This document shows positions 45,535 to 53,696 of a DNA stretch of 64,000 bases, piece after piece. The first letter of the stretch is position 1, and each line of letters begins with the position of its first letter. Origin of the DNA: Kriegella sp963975415. Lineage in GTDB: Bacteria > Bacteroidota > Bacteroidia > Flavobacteriales > Flavobacteriaceae. A program made the translations under genes and the position numbers. Under the pieces are notes generated by a model that worked only from the letters and a program-made list of their open reading frames with translations, was not told where the DNA came from and did no database searches. Location: the NCBI RefSeq assembly GCF_963975415.1, contig NZ_CAXBGN010000012.1:62001-126000 (forward strand), given 5' to 3'.

Positions 45535-46566
45535 ATGTATATCACGATCACACCTCAAAAATTAGGCGGCACATACTCACAAAGTTCAGTGGATTTTGTG
45601 GGTTATCTGGAGAAAGAAAACCAAGGTCTGGAGCAAGAGAATATGGAACACTTTTTCAACCAATATGGCGATGAGATTTCAGCCGAAGAAGTGGTAAAAG
45701 ATATCGATGGAAATGGTACTAAATTGAAAAAGACTGAACCGAAGTTTTATTCCATAACAGTAAGTCCTTCAAAATACGAATTGAACAGATTGCAGAATAG
45801 CAGCGAAGATTTAAAAAAGTATACTCGTGAGCTGATGAAGGATTATGTAGCGTCTTTCAATCGGGAAATTAATGGTCGACCGATTACCATCGATGATATA
45901 AAATATTATGCTAAAATTGAGCACGAAAGAACCTTTAAGGGAACTGATAAACAGATTCAAGAAAACCAACCCTACGCCACAAAAATACTTCAGCTCAAAA
46001 ATGACATCCGTAAAATTGAGAGCGGAACACTAGAAGGAAATAGTAAGCGCAAGGAAAAGGAAATGGCAAAATTGGAACGTGAAGCACCACACCAACAGAA
46101 CGGAAAACGAATCGTACAGGGAATGCCAAAAGCAGGAAACCAAAGTCATATTCATATTATTGTGAGCCGTAAGGATGCTTCCAATACGTTTAGCCTTTCG
46201 CCAGGAAGTAAACACAAAGCTTCGGAAGTGGAGATGCACGGTAATAAAGTAAAACGTGGTTTTGACCGTGATAATTTTTTTCAGAGAGCCGAAAAAACTT
46301 TTGATAAAACTTTCGGCTACCAAAGGAACTTCGCCGAAACCTATAAAGCAAGAAAGGATTTTATCAAAAACCCGAAAATCTATTTTGCTTCACTAATGAA
46401 ACTGCCCACCAACGAAAAAGCGTTAGCGTTTAAAATAATGGGCAAAGCGGGCATCCCGATGATGCCGAGTATTCCAGTCACTCAAGCACAGCTGGCAATG
46501 AAAATATTTAATAGGCTTCGACGTGGTGCAGAAGTCGCCATCAAATCAAGTTCCATCGGAATCTAA
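45535..46566 (+). CDS. DUF5712-type relaxase/mobilisation protein
   Basis: A protein of 343 aa. The start YITITPQKLGGTYSQSSVDF and GYLEKENQGL are typical of DUF5712. The histidine motif SHIHIIVSRKD (H205, H207) and IEHERTF (H130) match the HxH metal site of relaxases. A relaxase nicks oriT and leads the strand into the recipient. It lies 11 bases after the BfmA gene and 3 before the coupling protein. Confidence 0.82.
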   Translation: MYITITPQKLGGTYSQSSVDFVGYLEKENQGLEQENMEHFFNQYGDEISAEEVVKDIDGNGTKLKKTEPKFYSITVSPSKYELNRLQNSSEDLKKYTRELMKDYVASFNREINGRPITIDDIKYYAKIEHERTFKGTDKQIQENQPYATKILQLKNDIRKIESGTLEGNSKRKEKEMAKLEREAPHQQNGKRIVQGMPKAGNQSHIHIIVSRKDASNTFSLSPGSKHKASEVEMHGNKVKRGFDRDNFFQRAEKTFDKTFGYQRNFAETYKARKDFIKNPKIYFASLMKLPTNEKALAFKIMGKAGIPMMPSIPVTQAQLAMKIFNRLRRGAEVAIKSSSIGI

Positions 46567-46569
46567 ATT

Positions 46570-48153
46570 ATGCAATTGGACAATCTCTTTACGGTACTTT
46601 TAATTATTGGTTTAACCAGTACGGTTTTCTATGGAATGTTTCGGAAAAGTAAATATGCATTCCTTATCAATTTTCTGATGCTTGGTGTCCTTGTGTTTTA
46701 TCTAAACGAACAAGCACAGTTACTTTTAATAGCACTTTATTTGGTCTGCCCTCTCACATTAATTAATACAGGACTATATGTTTTTTTGCACAAGACCGAA
46801 AGCCTAAAAAATGGCAACAGCAAATATCAGGTGAACTTCGCCACAACCAAAGGAAATTTCAAATTAGACAATATTAAACGTGGTGCATCTATCATTGGAT
46901 CTGCCGGAAGTGGCAAGACTGAAAGCGTGGTTTATGGATTCCTGAAACACTTTAGGAAAGAAAGCTTTTGTGGTATCATCCATGACTACAAAGATTTTGA
47001 ACTAACTGAAATGGCATATCCACTTTTCAAGGATGGCGATATCCCGTTTAAGGTCATTTCCTTTGATAGAATTATACATCGAGTAAATCCTATTGCACCT
47101 CGCTATTTAGAGAACGAGGAAAGCGTAAACGAAGTTTCAAGGGTGCTGATTGAAAACCTTTTAGAGCAACGGGAATCTGGAACGACTGGAACAACCAAAT
47201 TTTTTAATGATGCTGCTGAAGGTTTAATAGGAGGATTAATTTGGAAATTAAAAACCGACTATTCCCAATTGTGCACTTTGCCACATTTAATAGCTGTTTA
47301 TCAATATCTGGACACAGACAGCCTTATCCAGTTCTTGGAAACCAACACCACATCAAGAGCAATGGCAGATGCATTTATAAGTGGTAAGGATTCTGAACGG
47401 CAGACCGCAGGTGTAAAAAGCACCTTGGCCAATGCTCTAAAGCGAATTAGTACACAACGCATTTTTATGGCGTTGTCAGCAGACGAAGTACCTTTAAATA
47501 TTAACAGTACTGAGAATCCCTGCGTGATTTCGATAGTGAACAATCCTAAATTTGAAACATCGTATTCGCCAGTTATTGCAACCATTATCCACACGATTAC
47601 CAAACAAATGAGTGTGCGAAATAGTGAACCTTCATTTCTTTTAATGGAGGAAGCACCGACCATCCGGTTATTGAATATGCACCGTATTCCTGCAACACTT
47701 CGAAGCTATAATATTTCTACGGTTTATGTGATGCAGGATAAGATTCAGAACGATATGATGTATGGAGATAAGGCAAGTAAGGCAATTTTAAGCAATCTTT
47801 CTTATCAGTTTTTTGGAAAGGTCAATGACCCGGACACCGCCAAATATTACGAACGTTTTTTTGAGATTATTAAAGACCCGACCAAAAGTGTAAGCCGAGG
47901 GCATAATCTTGATTTTGATACGCGTATTACTACAGGGGAGAAGGAAATTCCAAAAATTAGGGCTGATGTATTCTTCCGATTGAAACAGGGGGAGTTCATT
48001 ACTTATGCAGATGGGAGGGATAAAAAGGTCCAGTTTAAACTCCAACTCATTGAACGGGGTCTTCCACTGGATGTAAAGGCGTTTTCCAATAAAGATTTAC
48101 ACGATAATTTTGAACGGGTTTATAAAGAGGCGAGGGGTATTTTTAAGAATTGA
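46570..48153 (+). CDS. Type IV coupling protein (VirD4/TraG-like ATPase)
   Basis: A protein of 527 aa. Three TM helices (about 5-72) precede a Walker A loop GSAGSGKT (110-117) and a later Walker B-like FLLMEEAPTI. RSYNISTVYVMQDKIQNDMM is the usual TraG/VirD4 motif. It links the relaxosome to a type IV secretion channel. No channel genes are present, so the element is mobilisable rather than self-transmissible. Confidence 0.88.
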   Translation: MQLDNLFTVLLIIGLTSTVFYGMFRKSKYAFLINFLMLGVLVFYLNEQAQLLLIALYLVCPLTLINTGLYVFLHKTESLKNGNSKYQVNFATTKGNFKLDNIKRGASIIGSAGSGKTESVVYGFLKHFRKESFCGIIHDYKDFELTEMAYPLFKDGDIPFKVISFDRIIHRVNPIAPRYLENEESVNEVSRVLIENLLEQRESGTTGTTKFFNDAAEGLIGGLIWKLKTDYSQLCTLPHLIAVYQYLDTDSLIQFLETNTTSRAMADAFISGKDSERQTAGVKSTLANALKRISTQRIFMALSADEVPLNINSTENPCVISIVNNPKFETSYSPVIATIIHTITKQMSVRNSEPSFLLMEEAPTIRLLNMHRIPATLRSYNISTVYVMQDKIQNDMMYGDKASKAILSNLSYQFFGKVNDPDTAKYYERFFEIIKDPTKSVSRGHNLDFDTRITTGEKEIPKIRADVFFRLKQGEFITYADGRDKKVQFKLQLIERGLPLDVKAFSNKDLHDNFERVYKEARGIFKN

Positions 48154-48180
48154 CTGTTTTTAGGCCTTTGACAAAAACGG

Positions 48181-48298
48181 AGTATAATTATATGACCGTT
48201 TTATTATACTTTAGTTTACACCCTTGTTTATTGATTTTAAAAAGTTTAAATTAACGTACTAATTTATTAGTATGTATTTTGACGTTTATTTAAACTTT
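48181..48298. promoter_or_regulatory. Res-like nested palindromes before the serine recombinase
   Basis: Three inverted repeats are packed in the 150-base gap: AGTATAAT/ATTATACT (48181-48188, 48203-48210), TACTAAT-TT-ATTAGTA (48257-48272), and an outer pair AAAGTTTAAA (48241-48250) with TTTAAACTTT (48289-48298). Resolvase-type recombinases bind two or three dyads of this size just upstream of their own gene. Confidence 0.5.
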
Positions 48299-48303
48299 GT
48301 GTT

Positions 48304-48921
48304 ATGGTTTTTGGATATGCTAGGGTAAGTACCGCAGAACAGAATCTTGATCTGCAATTGGATGCCTTTTTAAAAGAAGGTATTGATGAAAAGAATATTT
48401 ATACGGATAAAGTATCCAGTTCCCAAGAAGAACGTAAAAGTCTAAGTAAACTTCTGGAGTATGCACGGGAAGGCGATACTATCGTGGTGTGGAAATTAGA
48501 CCGCTTGGCCAGAAGCCTTATTCATTTCACCAATTTCATCAATCAACTTAACGAAAAAGGTGTAAAGTTCCGCAGTATTACTGAACCTTTTCTGGATACT
48601 ACCGACAAGTCCTCACATTCACAATTCATTGTAAATTTGTTTGCCGCTTTGGCGCAGTTAGAGCGTGACATTATTATTGAAAGGACGAAGGCGGGTTTGG
48701 CTTCTGCAAGGGCAAGGGGGAAAATACTTGGTGCCCCTACGGGAATCAGTAAAAAGAACCAGCAAAAAGCTATAATATGCGAACAGTACTTTAAAGAAGG
48801 TAAGCTGACCGTTTCTGAAATCTGCGAACGTGTTGCTATTTCTAGGGCGACCTATTACAAGTATTTAAGACATCGCGGACTTAATGGAAAGCTAAGGCCA
48901 TACAAATCTGATAAAGAATAA
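48304..48921 (+). CDS. Small serine recombinase (resolvase/invertase)
   Basis: A protein of 205 aa. The catalytic domain has YARVSTAEQNLDLQLDA (nucleophile Ser), VWKLDRLARSLIHF and ERTKAGLASARARGK. A Hin-type helix-turn-helix ends the protein (KLTVSEICERVAISRATYYK). It is likely the resolvase or site-specific recombinase of the element. Its target is probably the dyads directly upstream. Confidence 0.93.
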   Translation: MVFGYARVSTAEQNLDLQLDAFLKEGIDEKNIYTDKVSSSQEERKSLSKLLEYAREGDTIVVWKLDRLARSLIHFTNFINQLNEKGVKFRSITEPFLDTTDKSSHSQFIVNLFAALAQLERDIIIERTKAGLASARARGKILGAPTGISKKNQQKAIICEQYFKEGKLTVSEICERVAISRATYYKYLRHRGLNGKLRPYKSDKE

Positions 48922-49044
48922 ATTTGGTTGAATTAAAAATAAATAATTAAGATTTGAGCTTGATAGCTATTAATCTAAAAAGGTTTGTTTATTTTGCTAG
49001 TTCCAAGACAAAATTCCCCCAACAAATAAGAGTTAATACCCTAT

Positions 49045-50622
49045 ATGGCAAAAGCAGATATTGATTTTGAAAAAGAGTTATGGGACGCCGCCAACGAACT
49101 TCGTGGTGCAGTCTCAGAAAACAACTATAAAAACTACATTTTACCACTTGTCTTTTTAAAGCATTTAAGCGAACGTTTTGAAGTAGTTCAAGAAGAACTT
49201 TCCAATGAACTTAATGAGCCATCATCATCCTATTTCACGACAGATGAAGATGAAAAGAAATACGTGTTATCTGATCCAGATGAATTTCGATCGCGAAATA
49301 CATTTATGATTCCAGAGACAGCCTCGTGGCAGTATTTTAAGGACAATGCGGAGCAGGATAATATTAAAGTTATTATTGATGATGCCTTTGATGTCATCCA
49401 AGAATTATTAACTGCTTATAACCCACAACTAAACAACCTATTACCTCGAATATTTGTCAAGAGCGAATTATCAGCAAAGCAGACGGGAGGCATTATTAAC
49501 CTATTATCTCACCCAAAATTCTCTGAAAAAGAAAATCCTGAAAGTGACATACTTGGTCGTATCTATGAATACTACATTGGTCGTTTTGCTATGGCAGAGG
49601 GTTCTGGTGCCGGTCAATTCTTTACACCGGGTAGTATTGTTCGTTTACTAGTTGAGATTTTAGAGCCTTACAAAGGTAGAATTTTTGACCCTGCCTGTGG
49701 TAGTGGCGGTATGTTTGTACAGAGCCTAAAGTTTATTAAAGAACATGGTGGCAATAAAAGTGATATTTCTATTTATGGTCAAGAGATGACCTCACAAACG
49801 TTGCGTTTGTGTCTAATGAATCTTTTATTACGAGACTTATCTTTTGATATCAAATTAGGTAACTCATTGTTAGACGATAAATTCCCAAGTCTTAAGGCAG
49901 ATTATGTCATTGCGAACCCACCCTTTAATGTGAGTAATTGGCACCCTGAGGATCTTTCTGAAAAAGACCCCAGACTTTTTGGACCACGAGAAGAATTTAC
50001 CACAGATGGTAGTGCCAATTACATGTGGATGCAAACGTTCTGGAACCATTTAAGCGATACCGGCACCGCTGGTATTGTAATGGCAAACGGAGCCATGACC
50101 TCTAATACAAAAGGAGAAAAGAATGTGCGCCAGTATATGGTTGATAAAGGCATGGTCGATTGTATTGTTCGTATGCCAGACAAGCTATTTCTAACCACCG
50201 GTATACCTGCGTGTTTGTTTATTCTAAGCAAAAACCGAGATGGTAAAGATGGTGAGCACCGTGAACGAATGAAAGAGGTTCTATTTATTGATGCCGCTAA
50301 AATGGGCACGATGGCAAGCCGCAAACTAAGAGTTTTCGAAGATGCCGATATTGATAAAATTGCGGATACCTATCATGATTGGAGAACTGCTGGAAAAACC
50401 TATGAAGACGTTGATGGCTTTTGTAAAGCCGCCACTTTAGAGGAAGTACAAAAACAAGATTATAAACTTACTCCCGGCATTTATGTTGGTACTGAAGCTG
50501 AAGAAGATGATGGTATCCCGTTTGAAGAAAAAATGGAGACTTTGAAAGCTACGTTATTAGAGCAGTTTGAGAAAGGAGAAACTTTTAAAAAACAAATTCT
50601 GGAGAATTTTGATAAGTATTAA
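49045..50622 (+). CDS. hsdM: Type I restriction-modification system, methyltransferase subunit HsdM
   Basis: A protein of 525 aa. The N-terminal HsdM helical domain (ELWDAANELRGAVSENNYKN) leads to the N6-adenine methyltransferase core: GQFFTPGSIVRLLVEI, FDPACGSGGMFVQ (SAM loop, about 215) and VIANPPFN (catalytic NPPF, about 290). It methylates the recognition site and, with HsdS and HsdR, forms the restriction complex. hsdS and hsdR follow after a two-gene insert. Confidence 0.96.
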   Translation: MAKADIDFEKELWDAANELRGAVSENNYKNYILPLVFLKHLSERFEVVQEELSNELNEPSSSYFTTDEDEKKYVLSDPDEFRSRNTFMIPETASWQYFKDNAEQDNIKVIIDDAFDVIQELLTAYNPQLNNLLPRIFVKSELSAKQTGGIINLLSHPKFSEKENPESDILGRIYEYYIGRFAMAEGSGAGQFFTPGSIVRLLVEILEPYKGRIFDPACGSGGMFVQSLKFIKEHGGNKSDISIYGQEMTSQTLRLCLMNLLLRDLSFDIKLGNSLLDDKFPSLKADYVIANPPFNVSNWHPEDLSEKDPRLFGPREEFTTDGSANYMWMQTFWNHLSDTGTAGIVMANGAMTSNTKGEKNVRQYMVDKGMVDCIVRMPDKLFLTTGIPACLFILSKNRDGKDGEHRERMKEVLFIDAAKMGTMASRKLRVFEDADIDKIADTYHDWRTAGKTYEDVDGFCKAATLEEVQKQDYKLTPGIYVGTEAEEDDGIPFEEKMETLKATLLEQFEKGETFKKQILENFDKY

Positions 50623-50646
50623 ATGATTTTGTTCATAAAAATTAAT

Positions 50647-50739
50647 TGTTCATGTTTCATGAACATAGTTAAAAAATGAACAAATCTATAAAATCATCAA
50701 TTTTGTTCACTACATTTGACTGTTCATGTTACGTGAACA
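50647..50739. promoter_or_regulatory. Paired operator palindromes at the AbiEi-like gene
   Basis: TGTTCATG-TTT-CATGAACA (50647-50665, perfect) and TGTTCATG-TTA-CGTGAACA (50721-50739, one mismatch) lie 74 bases apart, with single half-sites between and beside them. A -7 box TACATTTG (50711-50718) abuts the second. AbiEi-type antitoxins repress their own operon by binding inverted repeats like these. Confidence 0.7.
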
Positions 50740-50749
50740 AGCTAAAAAA

Positions 50750-51745
50750 ATGAACATGTTATTAGATTTTGCATATTTTATGGAATTTATAGATAGACTT
50801 GAGTTAGATATTGAGGCTATCTATGAAAAGGCACCCGACTCGAATGAATTACCTGTTTATACATTAAACGGTAAAGAAGTAAGTGTCTATTTCAAAAATG
50901 AAATAAGACCACACAATGTGCCTATCCTTTTAAATCAGCCAGCAAATCACCCTTTATTAGTTGCTTCCAAATACATAACACCTAAAGCTAAAAAGCAATT
51001 AAAGAAAAATAAAATCAATTATTTAGATAGTTATGGCAATGCTTATATAGAAATACCACAACTTAAAATTTTCACAGAGCATGGTAATAGTAAACCTGTT
51101 ATACCAGATACTACCAAAGTTTTCACACAAGCTGGTGCCCAATTAATTTTTCAATTATTAAATCGTCCTGAGGAAGTAAACGAAACTGTTCGCAGGTTGG
51201 CACACCTAAGTAACATTTCTGTAGGAAGTGTAAGTAAAATAATGAATGGCTTATTTGATGAAGGTTTTTTAGTGGAATGGAATAATGATAAAAAATATCA
51301 ACTCATTCGTAAAGAAGAATTATTAGATAGATGGATTCCTATTCTTAATGAAAAAGTACTACCTAACTATAAAATTGGCACCTATTCATTTACTGGAAAT
51401 CTTGAAGATCATTGGAAAGATAGATTTTTAAGACCTAACGTATGGTGGGGCGGCGAACCAGGAGCGGCGCTTTTAACCGATTATTTATACCCTGAAAAAT
51501 ATTCACTTTTCACAACCTTGTCTGCCAAAGAAATTATGACTGATTTAAAACTGGTACCCGACCCTAATGGCAAAATAACGCTGTATCAACCTTTTTGGGG
51601 AAATACAAGTATGGCATCTATAATGAAAGGTAAGAATAATGTAGATGCATTGATAATATATGCCCAACTAATACATTCTGGTGATCCTAGAAATATAGAA
51701 ACCGCACAAATTATTTATAATGAGCACATCGCACAAAAGCTTTAA
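50750..51745 (+). CDS. AbiEi-like antitoxin/transcriptional regulator
   Basis: A protein of 331 aa from ATG at 50750. An in-frame ATG at 50726 lies inside the operator and within a few bases of the predicted start of transcription. A winged-helix section with VNETVRRLAHLSNISVGSVS and KIMNGLFDEGFLVEW follows a conserved NYLDSYGNAYIEIP. The tail has GGEPGAALLTDYLYPEKYSL. This matches type IV antitoxins of the AbiEi family and their hsd-linked relatives. The next gene overlaps its end by 26 bases and encodes the nucleotidyltransferase partner. Confidence 0.8.
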   Translation: MNMLLDFAYFMEFIDRLELDIEAIYEKAPDSNELPVYTLNGKEVSVYFKNEIRPHNVPILLNQPANHPLLVASKYITPKAKKQLKKNKINYLDSYGNAYIEIPQLKIFTEHGNSKPVIPDTTKVFTQAGAQLIFQLLNRPEEVNETVRRLAHLSNISVGSVSKIMNGLFDEGFLVEWNNDKKYQLIRKEELLDRWIPILNEKVLPNYKIGTYSFTGNLEDHWKDRFLRPNVWWGGEPGAALLTDYLYPEKYSLFTTLSAKEIMTDLKLVPDPNGKITLYQPFWGNTSMASIMKGKNNVDALIIYAQLIHSGDPRNIETAQIIYNEHIAQKL

Positions 51746-52577
51746 GATTTATTCTTTTTCCCAGCATACTGAGGTGTACCAAATTTTGGAACGCGTTTTT
51801 GCTTCTCACGGTATTAGTTATTACCTCATTGGCGCCAATGCGAGAGATGTAGCATTATATAAAGCGGGAGCAAAACCTAGTAGGGCAACGGCAGATATTG
51901 ATTTTGCAGTAATGGTACCAGACCACGCCAGTTTTGAAGCCCTAAAAAAAGAAATAAAGCAACATGGTTTTGAAGATACCAAAGGACAAATGCCCTACCG
52001 ATTGTTTCATGCCAAATCAAATACTGTTATAGACCTTTTGCCTTATGGTCTAATTGCGCAAGACGATACCGTATCATTTACAGAGAAGCAAATAGCACTA
52101 TCTACTGTTGGCATGACCGAAGTTGCCTCAGCTACCGAAGTGTTTGAACACCCTGAAGGTTATAGTATACCGGTTAGCCCATCGCATGGTTTGGTTATTT
52201 TAAAGCTGATTGCATGGTCTGAGAAACCGTCTCGTACAAAAGACCTTGGTGACATTGCTGCATTACTTGAGGCAGCATGGCCACTTTACGAACCGGAACT
52301 ATTTGTAGAAGACTCTGCATATGCAGATTTGTTCGATGCTGAAAATTTTGACATCAGTAACGCAGCTGCACAAGTTATGGGCAGAAAAATGCAAGAAGTA
52401 CTTCAATTAAATGCCGCATTAAGAATTAAAATTTTAAATATGTTCGAAACTGAATTGGCAACCGAAACTGGTCCTATTACCATAGCTATTGCTACCGCAA
52501 TGGACCGAAATATTGATTTTGCACAAAGTATTTTGAATGCAATACATAAAGGAATCACACACAAACATACGCTGTAA
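51720..52577 (+). CDS. Nucleotidyltransferase (AbiEii-like toxin partner)
   Basis: A protein of 285 aa. YYLIGANARDVALYKAG and SRATADIDFAVMV form the nucleotidyltransferase signature (G-x-x-x-R ... T-x-D-I-D). A second Asp lies in NTVIDLLPYG. The C-terminal half is helical. AbiEii toxins are GTP-binding nucleotidyltransferases that stop growth when the antitoxin is lost. It is coupled to the AbiEi-like gene upstream and abuts hsdS downstream, so both travel with the restriction operon. Confidence 0.8.
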   Translation: MSTSHKSFKIYSFSQHTEVYQILERVFASHGISYYLIGANARDVALYKAGAKPSRATADIDFAVMVPDHASFEALKKEIKQHGFEDTKGQMPYRLFHAKSNTVIDLLPYGLIAQDDTVSFTEKQIALSTVGMTEVASATEVFEHPEGYSIPVSPSHGLVILKLIAWSEKPSRTKDLGDIAALLEAAWPLYEPELFVEDSAYADLFDAENFDISNAAAQVMGRKMQEVLQLNAALRIKILNMFETELATETGPITIAIATAMDRNIDFAQSILNAIHKGITHKHTL

Positions 52578-53696
52578 ATGCCCGAAAACTGGAAAACATA
52601 TAAGCTTGGAGAGATTCTTCAGATAAAGAATGGCAAAACAAAGCCAAAGAACAAAGGGATATATCCAATTTACGGAGGAAACGGTATACTAGGTTATGGT
52701 GACAAAACTAATTTGAATGAAGAGGCAATTTTAATTGGACGGGTAGGTGCGTATTGCGGCGCAGTATATTATGAAAATAGAGAACTATGGGTCTCGGATA
52801 ATTCATTATTTGGAATAGCTAAAAATAAAAATAATTCTAAGTTTATTTATTATTTACTCAAAAAAGCAAATTTAAATCAATTTTCAACTGGCTCTAGTCA
52901 ACCACTTTTAACTCAAGGAACTTTAAACTCGCTAGAATTCGAAATACCTGAGAATGACAGCGAACAACGCGCCATCGCCAACATCCTCTCTGCCATAGAC
53001 GATAAAATAGAGAACAACCTTGCCATGAACAAAACGTTAGAAGACATGGCAATGACACTTTACAAACATTGGTTTGTAGATTTTGGGCAAGAATTAGAAA
53101 ATACGCTTGCAGACTATGTGAATCTGAATCCAAGACTTTCAATTAAAAAAGGTGAATTAGCAAGCTATGTCAATATGAAAGCATTACCAACAGAGGGTAT
53201 GTCTGTTTCGGAAGTTGATAAAGTTGTTGTAAAAGGAGGTGCTAAATTTCAAAATGGAGATACATTATTAGCTAGAATAACTCCTTGTTTAGAAAACGGA
53301 AAAACAGCTTATGTTGATTTTCTTGAGGAAAATGAAATTGGTTTTGGATCAACTGAATTTCTTGTCCTCAGAGCAAAAGAGGGTATTTCAAAATATTGGG
53401 TGTATTGTTTAAGTAGAGATATAAATTTAGTAAATCATGCGGTATCATGTATGATAGGAACTTCCGGAAGGCAAAGAGTACAAAATGATCCATTTTTACA
53501 ATATGAACTTCCTGAAATTAATGAAGAAACAATGGTCAGTTTTGAGAAGAAAGTTGAACCATGGTTTAAGAAAGTAAAAGCAAATACCAATGAAAACCAA
53601 ACTCTAACTAAACTCCGAGACACTTTACTCCCCAAACTTATTTCAGGGGAAGTCCGCCTAAAGGAATTTGAGGAAGAAATAACTGCAGCCCTATGA
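52578..53696 (+). CDS. hsdS: Type I restriction-modification system, specificity subunit HsdS
   Basis: A protein of 372 aa in two halves, each a target-recognition domain followed by a coiled-coil spacer. The first spans about 1-160, with IYPIYGGNGILGYGD, VSDNSLFGI and SEQRAIANILSAIDDKIENN. The second spans about 190-365, with NGDTLLARITPCLENGKTA, GFGSTEFLVLRA and TLTKLRDTLLPKLISGEVRL. The DNA sequence recognised cannot be read off. Start abuts the stop of the nucleotidyltransferase; end overlaps hsdR (ATGA). Confidence 0.95.
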   Translation: MPENWKTYKLGEILQIKNGKTKPKNKGIYPIYGGNGILGYGDKTNLNEEAILIGRVGAYCGAVYYENRELWVSDNSLFGIAKNKNNSKFIYYLLKKANLNQFSTGSSQPLLTQGTLNSLEFEIPENDSEQRAIANILSAIDDKIENNLAMNKTLEDMAMTLYKHWFVDFGQELENTLADYVNLNPRLSIKKGELASYVNMKALPTEGMSVSEVDKVVVKGGAKFQNGDTLLARITPCLENGKTAYVDFLEENEIGFGSTEFLVLRAKEGISKYWVYCLSRDINLVNHAVSCMIGTSGRQRVQNDPFLQYELPEINEETMVSFEKKVEPWFKKVKANTNENQTLTKLRDTLLPKLISGEVRLKEFEEEITAAL

